From Prevotella sp. E9-3 (GTDB taxonomy: Bacteria; Bacteroidota; Bacteroidia; Bacteroidales; Bacteroidaceae), in assembly GCF_022024015.1 (NCBI RefSeq), contig NZ_CP091786.1, positions 1,674,001 to 1,738,000 of the forward strand: 64,000 bases of DNA, given 5' to 3'. A model generated the notes under the pieces. That model was not told the origin of the DNA. It searched no databases and worked only from the letters and a program-made list of their open reading frames with translations. The position numbers were made by a program, and so were the translations under genes. This document shows positions 16,918 to 25,541 of the stretch, piece by piece (position 1 is the first letter of the stretch; every line of letters starts with the position of its first letter).

Positions 16918-19029
16918 TTATGTTATTATGTTATATGAATCAATTACTTTGGTTCCTTCATATGATTTCGGGCATAATGATGATTCTTCATTTTGCTTAT
17001 ATTTCTGAGGATGAATTATATGAGAATAACCTTTTAATAATGTATTGTCTGGAATAAAAATGTCTTTAGTATCCTTCTTACAAATAATACGATAACAAAC
17101 TCTGCTCTCATCACCACTTTTTCTTGAGTGACTAACATTAAATGTTTGTTGCATAAAACATGCTTCCCTGCAATCGCGCCAATTGTTGCATGCTAATGGA
17201 AGAAGTGTTGCATAGTCTTTATGACACGATACGAATCTATTAAGACCTTGGGTCATGAGTTGCGGATAGAAAAGGTTTGAATGTTCATCTTTCGTCGTAA
17301 CATCTAACATATAAATGAGGCCGTCTTCAGCTAAAAGTTTAGATAAGCTTTCGACTATTTTATAATAGCAATTTCCTTCAATGATTCTTCTTGATATAAG
17401 TTCGCATGCCATCTTGCTATTCAAGATAAAATGGCATTCAGGTACATTTGAAATTTGCAAATCATTTTTGTTTTGAATCGTTCTCTCTACACATGAAAGT
17501 GATATATTATGACGCACATTAGATGATGAAAGCTCAACTAATTCTTTCAAAGTAGTCAGTGCTTTACGATTACCATCTATTGCTATAATATTTGTTGTTT
17601 TATAATCTGTCAAATGTTTTGAGAGGGCGACCACTAACCCAATTAACTCTCCGCCTGTACCACATCCAAAGTCAAGGATGTTAATTTCTGGTTGTTGTTT
17701 CAAGACTTCCAGATATTGACGAGATTTGAACAAATCATCAAAAATACAAAAAGATTCTGCATAGCTCCGAGGAAAGTATGTTCCTAAATAAACTTTAATA
17801 TCTTCAGAGTCCGTGTCTAAATTATATTCAAATTTTTTGTATTCTGGAGAATAGATGGCTCCGAGATTATTAAATAAAGCAAGATCAAGCCAGTGCGGAA
17901 TAATTGTTTTAGATTTATGGAACTTAACGGAACCATTATCTGTGGCTGAATGATCCATTTTATCATAAACGATTTTAGACCGTTCGGTATTCTTTTGTAA
18001 CTCATCTATCGTATCACCATCTTGCCAACAAATAACATCAGGGTTTATTGCTTTTACTTCATGATTAATAAATTTGCTGAGTTTTGAGCAATGAGTTCCT
18101 ATCCCAGTTGACTCAACCTTAACCAAATACTTATTATGTATAGTAATGCCATATTTTGCAAGTTTCGACTGTAAAGAAATGCCTTCCCACACTGTAACAA
18201 CAGCATCAGAGAGTTTTAAGACAGAAGATAGTATCTGTTTTACAAAACCTTTAAGGGCGGCGCTCTCTTCAGTTTGTATTTCTTGTTCATTGACTACATC
18301 TCCTTCTTGAAGATCTATATGCTCTTGTTTGTCATCTTGCGATATTTCTTTTTGTTTGATGGAATTGTGAGAATGTCCTTCGTATATTTTTATATCTTCA
18401 AAAACAGATAGTTGTTCTGGAGATGTTGTTGGTTTATCATAATTGGCATTGCTGAACTCAGCCAGATAGAAAGAGTTGAGGTTTAACAATTCGGCAAGAT
18501 TCACAATACCCAAAGGATCAAAATCTGTATGGGGACAAGTAATATCGTCCAGTTTCTCTATAAAATGTTCGTTGTCAGTTATATGAAGCCAAGATTTTGT
18601 AGTGGCACAAAGCAGGTTTTCCAGCTTAATGGGCTGATTAAATATCACCAAAGTCGGTACATCTTTTATGTTCTTGCTATTCACTCCTAAAGCTTTGAGT
18701 TCTTTTTTGACAATTGAGTGATTTATTCTTGCTTGTTGCAATACTGTCTTTCGTGAACCACCTTTTATGATTTGTCCGTCGCATTTCCATTCACCATTTT
18801 CTGTGGCAACAATAGTTCCACCATAGTTTTTGAATTCGATAGCAATAATAGCGTCCTTCTTTATAAACAAAGCATCTAATTCACATCCTATGTTATAGTT
18901 ACCAGCAAACACACAGAAATCATTCGAATTCTCATAGTGAGCCTTTAGCTTCTCACAAAGAAAACGGAACTGTTCTCTTTCTGCAGTATTGTCGAAATTG
19001 CCGACTCTAAATGCTAATAATCCTCCCAT
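16918..19029 (-). CDS. NERD nuclease-like domain fused to a class I methyltransferase
   Basis: 703 aa. Residues 10-130 form a NERD domain, a PD-(D/E)xK relative, with active-site residues visible: ELDAL (Asp52) and IEFKNYGG (Glu65, Lys67). The middle (200-400) is charged and unrecognised. Around residues 448-520 a Rossmann SAM-binding motif appears, DFGCGTGGE followed by IIAIDGN, continuing as a methyltransferase-like fold to the end. Substrate unknown; DNA, RNA or tRNA are all possible. It is second in the operon, after a 58-base gap holding a palindrome. Combining a nuclease and a methyltransferase in one chain beside a helicase recalls restriction-type defence. Confidence 0.85.
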   Translation of the reverse strand: MGGLLAFRVGNFDNTAEREQFRFLCEKLKAHYENSNDFCVFAGNYNIGCELDALFIKKDAIIAIEFKNYGGTIVATENGEWKCDGQIIKGGSRKTVLQQARINHSIVKKELKALGVNSKNIKDVPTLVIFNQPIKLENLLCATTKSWLHITDNEHFIEKLDDITCPHTDFDPLGIVNLAELLNLNSFYLAEFSNANYDKPTTSPEQLSVFEDIKIYEGHSHNSIKQKEISQDDKQEHIDLQEGDVVNEQEIQTEESAALKGFVKQILSSVLKLSDAVVTVWEGISLQSKLAKYGITIHNKYLVKVESTGIGTHCSKLSKFINHEVKAINPDVICWQDGDTIDELQKNTERSKIVYDKMDHSATDNGSVKFHKSKTIIPHWLDLALFNNLGAIYSPEYKKFEYNLDTDSEDIKVYLGTYFPRSYAESFCIFDDLFKSRQYLEVLKQQPEINILDFGCGTGGELIGLVVALSKHLTDYKTTNIIAIDGNRKALTTLKELVELSSSNVRHNISLSCVERTIQNKNDLQISNVPECHFILNSKMACELISRRIIEGNCYYKIVESLSKLLAEDGLIYMLDVTTKDEHSNLFYPQLMTQGLNRFVSCHKDYATLLPLACNNWRDCREACFMQQTFNVSHSRKSGDESRVCYRIICKKDTKDIFIPDNTLLKGYSHIIHPQKYKQNEESSLCPKSYEGTKVIDSYNIIT

Positions 19030-19064
19030 ATAAGACCTTTTTCAATATTATTTGGTCGTTCTAT

Positions 19065-19085
19065 TATTTGTATTGTATACAAATA
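19065..19085. promoter_or_regulatory. 21-base palindrome in the operon
   Basis: Perfect 9-bp arms (19065-19073 and 19077-19085) around three bases, ending three bases from the stop codon of the 201-aa gene and 36 bases before the NERD gene. It may be an operator for the XRE or AlbA_2-type regulator, or a processing hairpin. There is no T tract, so a terminator is unlikely. Confidence 0.5.
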
Positions 19086-19087
19086 CT

Positions 19088-19693
19088 CTATCCCTTATTT
19101 TCTACTATATCACGGATCTCTTTCAATAGATTTCTAAATTGATCCCGTTCCTGCATTAAAAGATGATTAGAAAAAGTAAAATTCTCTATTTCTTTCTCCA
19201 ATTTCAATATTTTCTCATCTTTACTGAAGAGATCTACAATAAGATTAATTTCTTTTTCTGATTTTACATTCTTAATCCTATTATACAATTCCCAAATTTG
19301 AGGGAGATGCAAATCCCAAGGGGCATCACACCAATACAAGTGAGAGCCATTATAATCTAAGCTCATTACTTGGTTTGCAAAGCTACCCCATGCATTAATA
19401 TCTAGCGAATAGCCATTGTCTAAATTACTACCACATACGCATCCTTCTGTATTGATATACTCGACAAAATACCATGAGTACCAATTAGAAATGGCAATCT
19501 GACTTCTGTGATGAATTAAAATACACTGTTCGGCGTTACGCAATATATGTGGTGTTGTCGAACAACGTACTTCATTATTGTCAAAAATAGCGGCATACAG
19601 AGTCCCTTCATATCGTTCTCCAGAACCCGTATGAGTCTCTTTGTATCTGTTTACACAGAATGTTGAAAGTTCTACAAAATCTATTTTGTCCAT
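19088..19693 (-). CDS. Unrecognised 201-aa protein, first gene of the operon
   Basis: A soluble protein, no family recognised. The N-terminal 150 residues are rich in aromatic residues and cysteine (SNWYSWYFVEYINTEGCVCG, LYWCDAPWDLHLP). The last 50 residues are a likely coiled coil (DEKILKLEKEIENF...MQERDQFRNLLKEI), which suggests oligomerisation. Being first behind the only promoter seen for this operon, it may be a regulator or recognition subunit. Confidence 0.72.
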   Translation of the reverse strand: MDKIDFVELSTFCVNRYKETHTGSGERYEGTLYAAIFDNNEVRCSTTPHILRNAEQCILIHHRSQIAISNWYSWYFVEYINTEGCVCGSNLDNGYSLDINAWGSFANQVMSLDYNGSHLYWCDAPWDLHLPQIWELYNRIKNVKSEKEINLIVDLFSKDEKILKLEKEIENFTFSNHLLMQERDQFRNLLKEIRDIVENKG

Positions 19694-19742
19694 ATGTTAC
19701 AGTTTTTAGATGTCTCTTTTCTGATTTGCCAAATTCTGACCA

Positions 19743-19750
19743 CAAAGATA
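19743..19750 (-). promoter_or_regulatory. -7 box for the nine-gene operon
   Basis: CAAAGATA on the plus strand, TATCTTTG on the minus strand, 50 bases before the ATG at 19693. A good -33 element at 19-20 bases is not visible. Confidence 0.5.
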
Positions 19751-19822
19751 CGAATTATTTCCCAATGATATGCATAAAAATCTGAAAAAGTTATCATCGC
19801 AAGCCTTGTGAAAGTCTTTTTA

Positions 19823-19854
19823 TTTGGATAAATCGAGGTAATTGCCTACTTTTG
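19823..19854 (+). promoter_or_regulatory. Promoter of the 134-aa gene
   Basis: TTTG (19823-19826), 20 bases, TACTTTTG (19847-19854); the ATG is at 19874. Confidence 0.7.
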
Positions 19855-19873
19855 CAAAAAATAATAGAAATCT

Positions 19874-20278
19874 ATGGCTACACATGAACAAATTGAAGCA
19901 CTGAAGATTGACGAGAACGTCTTCGAATTGGCTGAGGACACAGAGCTGGAGTATTTGGTTCATTTTGCAGCTCCATTTACGGGAGCGGACAAATGTGTTA
20001 TCCCAAAGGGAACTGCTTTTGCGCCACATTCGCCCATGCGAGGTGATGCCTTATATATGCATTTTGTTGATGGAGATAGAGATGCGTTGTTCGCAAGGAT
20101 GGAGGCCCATGTGAAAGACAAGTATGAAGATCTTTTCACCCGACTGCAAGGTTTCTCCTTCTTTATTACCGAAGAACAACTCAAAACACTACCACTCAAA
20201 TTTCGCACAGGTAGTGCTGAACGACTTTTGGAAATAATGTGCCAGTTACGCTCCCCTGTTTATCCTATTTTTCCATAG
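19874..20278 (+). CDS. Hypothetical 134-aa cytosolic protein
   Basis: An acidic, soluble protein without signal peptide or recognised motif. It contains KCVIPKGTAFAPHSPMRGDALYM, a beta-rich segment, then a helical second half. It has its own promoter and is followed by a strong terminator, so it is an independent single gene. Codon use looks like the core genes rather than the A+T-rich operon on its left. Confidence 0.8.
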   Translation: MATHEQIEALKIDENVFELAEDTELEYLVHFAAPFTGADKCVIPKGTAFAPHSPMRGDALYMHFVDGDRDALFARMEAHVKDKYEDLFTRLQGFSFFITEEQLKTLPLKFRTGSAERLLEIMCQLRSPVYPIFP

Positions 20279-20324
20279 AGGTAAATCGTCTGACTTTCTA
20301 GCAGAACTTCAGATGCAATTAATA

Positions 20325-20354
20325 GGGAGCCTGTCATCAATTGAACAGGCTCCC
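20325..20354 (+). terminator. Terminator after the 134-aa gene
   Basis: A perfect 10-bp G+C-rich stem (20325-20334 with 20345-20354) and a 10-base loop, 46 bases past the stop. The tail is T-rich but broken. It also cuts off the integrase remnant that runs towards it from the right. Confidence 0.7.
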
Positions 20355-20361
20355 ATTATCA

Positions 20362-20473
20362 TCATTTGGTAACGCCTCCTTTGATGGTAATCCTACCCAT
20401 GATAGGAACAATCCCATCTTTCTCCTTTCCCTTGTTCGCGTAGAAAAAAAACAGTCAGTTTGAATTGCGTCAT
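20362..20473 (-). pseudogene. 5' remnant of a tyrosine recombinase (integrase) gene
   Basis: From ATG 20473 the minus strand encodes MTQFKLTVF; after dropping one base of an eight-T run (20444-20451) it continues FYANKGKEKDG, IVPIMGRITIKGGVTK, then a stop. This is the start of the Arm DNA-binding domain of Bacteroidetes tyrosine recombinases (SAM-like/Arm-DNA-bind_5 type). The core-binding and catalytic domains are absent. It marks a former mobile-element end at the right edge of the accessory region. Confidence 0.7.
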
Positions 20474-20533
20474 TCTGCTTTTTCCGTACCCTCGGAATTA
20501 GAAAAGTTAAATTGTCTAATGCGGGTTAAACGG

Positions 20534-20564
20534 GTTCTTGCTTCTGGCAAGCGGCTTGGCCGAG
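20534..20564. repeat. Short relative of the repeat B core
   Basis: GTTCTTGC (20534-20541) followed by GCAAGCGGC-n3-GCCGAG (20547-20564) mirrors the core of repeat B (2654-2693 and the equivalent in copy 2). The rest of 20474-20600 shows nothing recognisable. Confidence 0.5.
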
Positions 20565-20600
20565 TCCGATTTAGAGACCTAACTCTTGCGCCAATCCGCA

Positions 20601-20850
20601 TCAAGTTGCATTTTCACTTCGTTCCTAAACCCCTCGGTTTTCCTCGCATTGCCCTTTATTTACGCGTTTTCTGCGTTAATCTTCCAAAATCCGTCTTTCG
20701 TTACAGACTTTTTTTGTAACTTTGGTTGACGCCGAAGTTCTTGGACGAGCCAAGCGAAATAAGTTTCGAGTCCTGCCTCTCGGAAATGAAAAGAAAAGCA
20801 AGCATTTCTTTTGCATTTCACTCGACTTTTCGTAACTTTGCAGGCCGAAA
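20601..20850 (+). repeat. Repeat A, copy 2
   Basis: A direct-oriented, gap-free near-copy of 7172-7421. It ends 19 bases before the ATG of the MscS gene and supplies its promoter. Together the two copies bracket about 13.2 kb of unique sequence that includes rpiB and the whole candidate defence operon. Confidence 0.92.
20810..20840 (+). promoter_or_regulatory. mscS promoter inside repeat A
   Basis: TTTG (20810-20813), 19 bases, TAACTTTG (20833-20840), identical in layout to the rpiB promoter in copy 1. Confidence 0.75.
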
Positions 20851-20869
20851 GAAATATTAACCAATTAAC

Positions 20870-23200
20870 ATGATGAAACGACTCCTTTTGCTGCTTGCTC
20901 TGGTTGGCATGATGTGCCCAAAGGCAATGGCAGTACTGAAAGAAGAGAATCTGGACGAGACGCTTGGCGTCCTCAGATTGGAACTGGTGAAACGATATAA
21001 CGAGGTGAATGGGCAGATTGCTGAACGTCGCCTTCAGAATAAAGCCATTCTGAATGAACTGATGGAAATGATGCGTCGGTCTAACCAGAATGCACTGATG
21101 CTTTACTCTCAGAACACCAATTATGTGTTTGATATGACTTATGCCTGTCATGAGGCTACCGAACAATATCAGCAGTTTCAGCGACAGCAGTTGCCATTCA
21201 AACAGTTCCTTGAAAGTCATGATGCTGAAATAGCCAAGTTCGACAGCTTGATAGTGAGTTTGAAGCAGATGCCAGTACGTCTGCTCAGCCAACGGGCAAA
21301 GGTCGATCGTTCTGTATGTCTCACACTTGCCATTAATATTCGTTCTTCGCTGGAAGAGAATCGTGCTCAGACAGCTGACTATATACGCTATTATGAAATG
21401 AGCGAAAATCGTCTGCGCTATCTGAACGACTATGCACAGGACCGTTATAACGAGATACAGCGCAATATCTTTATGAACGGTAGTACAAACTACCTGTCGG
21501 TGCTGAAGAATCTGACGACGAAATGGAATGAGATGATTCAGGTGATGCGAGATAAGTACAACCAGACTCCTACATCGCAATGGAGCAGTACCATTATCTT
21601 TGGCTTGTTCCTGGTTATTTTCTTCTACTTTATTGTCGCTTCCATACTGAACCAGTTGGTCATCCGCTTTTTTGTACCTAAACGCCTTCGTTCTGAAGAG
21701 TTCTTGAAAAAGCGTAAATACATCATCATGGCCACAACAACCATTACCTTTGCGCTGATTTTAGCCTTAGGGCAAGGGTGGGGGCAGAACTTCTTTGAGA
21801 TGGCTTCCGACCTGTTGATAGAATTCTCGTGGTTGTTGGGCGTAATTCTTATTTCTTTGTTGTTGCGCGTTAATGGGAAACAGATAGGCAGTGCCTTCCG
21901 TCTGTATGCACCGTTAATGGTGGTTAGCTTCCTGGTTATTGCTTTCCGTATTGTGCTTATTCCAAAAGAACTGGTCAACCTGTTTTTCCCGCCAGTACTG
22001 ATGCTGGCCACATTGTGGCAATGGAGCGTGATGTTGCGCCATACGAAGAATGTGCCCCAACAGGATATGTTCTATTCTTATCTGTCGCTGGCTGTATTCA
22101 TCGTTTCGATGGTATGTTCATGGATGGGCTATACACTCTTGGCAGTGCAGATACTTATTTGGTGGACCATGCAGTTGGCTTGTGTACTGACAATTACATG
22201 TATGTCAAGTTGGATGAAGCTCTATAGTGAGCGTAAGAAGTTTGACACTCGTCCCATCACAAAGTCTTGGCACTACAATTTCTTATATCATGTGATAACT
22301 CCAATCATGGGTGTCCTCTCATTGATGGTGAGTGTATATTGGGCTGCTGATGTGTTCAACCTGAGCGACCTTTGCTGGCGATTGTTCAACATGCATTTCG
22401 TTGATATGGAGAACCTGAAACTCTCTATTGTCAAATTGTCACTGGTCATCTGCCTTTGGTTCTTGTTCCGCTACATGGCCACTACACTTTTGGCATTTAT
22501 GCGTATGCATTTTGAGAATAGTGATCTCTCAACTGCCGAATCGCGTGTGGTGATGAGCCGCAATATTGTACAGGTATTGGTGTGGGGCGTTTGGCTTATG
22601 CTGTCGTTGGGCATACTTCATATCTCCTTGACTTGGTTACTCGCTATTTCAGGTGGTCTCTCTACCGGTATCGGTTTTGCATCTAAGAACATCATTGAGA
22701 ATATTTTCTACGGTGCATCCCTGATGACGGGCAGATTGAAAGTTGGCGACTGGATTGAAGTAGATGGAACTGTGGGTAAAGTGCAGCAGATCAGTTACAC
22801 TTCGACTATTGTAGAATCGCTGGCAGGTGAGATTATTACTTTCCAGAACTCGCAATTGTTTGATAAGAACTATAAGAACCTGACACGCAACCGTGGCTAT
22901 GTAGTAGTTCCTGTATTATTTGGCGTGGCTTATGGAACAGACTTGAAGCTTGTGCAGAAAGTTGTTGATGAGGCAGTGAATAGTCTTCACAACGAATGGA
23001 TGGATCCCACTAAGGAATCGCATGCTATTGTAATTAATATGAATGATTCGAGCGTAGATTTCAAGATTGTGGTTTGGGCTGAGGTGGCTAAACGGGCTGC
23101 AGTGGCAAGTGATGTGTTGGCATGCATCTACGATACGCTGAATGCAAACGGTATTGAAATTCCGTTCCCACAGCGTGATATTCATATAATCCAGAATTAA
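20870..23200 (+). CDS. Large MscS-family mechanosensitive ion channel
   Basis: 776 aa. A signal peptide (to about residue 22, PKAMA) leads to a helical periplasmic domain of about 220 residues, then a row of transmembrane helices from about residue 245. The conserved pore helix and beta domain follow near residues 580-690 (GGLSTGIGFASKNIIENIFYG, GRLKVGDWIEVDGTVGKV), with an alpha/beta C-terminus. This is the MscK/MscM-like architecture, an inner-membrane safety valve that opens on hypo-osmotic shock. The first two codons are both ATG (20870 or 20873). A second, smaller MscS gene lies at 28850-30595. Confidence 0.9.
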   Translation: MMKRLLLLLALVGMMCPKAMAVLKEENLDETLGVLRLELVKRYNEVNGQIAERRLQNKAILNELMEMMRRSNQNALMLYSQNTNYVFDMTYACHEATEQYQQFQRQQLPFKQFLESHDAEIAKFDSLIVSLKQMPVRLLSQRAKVDRSVCLTLAINIRSSLEENRAQTADYIRYYEMSENRLRYLNDYAQDRYNEIQRNIFMNGSTNYLSVLKNLTTKWNEMIQVMRDKYNQTPTSQWSSTIIFGLFLVIFFYFIVASILNQLVIRFFVPKRLRSEEFLKKRKYIIMATTTITFALILALGQGWGQNFFEMASDLLIEFSWLLGVILISLLLRVNGKQIGSAFRLYAPLMVVSFLVIAFRIVLIPKELVNLFFPPVLMLATLWQWSVMLRHTKNVPQQDMFYSYLSLAVFIVSMVCSWMGYTLLAVQILIWWTMQLACVLTITCMSSWMKLYSERKKFDTRPITKSWHYNFLYHVITPIMGVLSLMVSVYWAADVFNLSDLCWRLFNMHFVDMENLKLSIVKLSLVICLWFLFRYMATTLLAFMRMHFENSDLSTAESRVVMSRNIVQVLVWGVWLMLSLGILHISLTWLLAISGGLSTGIGFASKNIIENIFYGASLMTGRLKVGDWIEVDGTVGKVQQISYTSTIVESLAGEIITFQNSQLFDKNYKNLTRNRGYVVVPVLFGVAYGTDLKLVQKVVDEAVNSLHNEWMDPTKESHAIVINMNDSSVDFKIVVWAEVAKRAAVASDVLACIYDTLNANGIEIPFPQRDIHIIQN

Positions 23201-23257
23201 TATTGATACAACAGATTGAAAGGAGATAACAGTACGCTTGATTAAAAATTGAATTAG

Positions 23258-25094
<1,837 letters not shown>

Positions 25095-25142
25095 AAGTTC
25101 CTGCAGGTCCTCGGCAGCACTCTCACCTGAATTTACAAAATT

Positions 25143-25182
25143 GTAGCCGATTACTGTGTCTAAAGTTGCAGTAATCGGCTAC
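25143..25182 (-). terminator. Terminator of the mscS-rel-spoIIE-STAS operon
   Basis: A perfect 14-bp stem (25143-25156 with 25169-25182) and 12-base loop, 45 bases beyond the stop of the STAS gene, followed on the minus strand by ACAATTTTG. Confidence 0.75.
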
Positions 25183-25226
25183 GTGTGGATAATCTCAGTT
25201 TATCCTACAAGTTAGTCCTTCAGGTT

Positions 25227-25529
25227 TTATTTGAATTCGAACAGATTGATGAAGCCTGTCATAGCAAATACAGACTTCAAGTCATCGTTTAGACCTGTCA
25301 GGAAAACTTTGCTTCCTTTAGGTTTCGCGTTTTTCAAAACGCCAAGGAACAAACGTAAGCCACTGGATGAAATATATTCCAAATGGGTGCAGTCAAGGAT
25401 GATATCCTGACCTGAACATGCATTCAGGGGTTCTAAGTCCTTAGAAGTTTGCACACTTGCTGCCGTATCGAGACGGCCTTCAAAAACGGCTACCAAAGCG
25501 CCATCTTTTTCTAGAATTGTTGTCTTCAT
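25227..25529 (-). CDS. STAS-domain anti-sigma-factor antagonist
   Basis: A 100-aa single-domain STAS protein of the SpoIIAA/RsbV type. The loop LEYISSSGLRLF carries the serine normally phosphorylated by an RsbW-like kinase and dephosphorylated by a PP2C phosphatase. The gene lies 12 bases after the SpoIIE-type phosphatase gene, which supplies both activities. Bacteroidetes lack SigB/SigF, so its downstream partner is unknown; it may bind another protein directly. Confidence 0.9.
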   Translation of the reverse strand: MKTTILEKDGALVAVFEGRLDTAASVQTSKDLEPLNACSGQDIILDCTHLEYISSSGLRLFLGVLKNAKPKGSKVFLTGLNDDLKSVFAMTGFINLFEFK

Positions 25530-25541
25530 TTTGTTTGATGT

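Noticed and set aside
8653-19693. Gabija, Hachiman or type I restriction system
   Set aside because: There is a UvrD-like helicase but no OLD-type GajA, no DUF1837 HamA, and no HsdS or HsdR homologue. The partner proteins are different.
20660-21580. 306-codon minus-strand open frame
   Set aside because: Antisense to the MscS gene and the end of repeat A; composition is Cys/His/Leu-rich as expected for a shadow frame, with no promoter.
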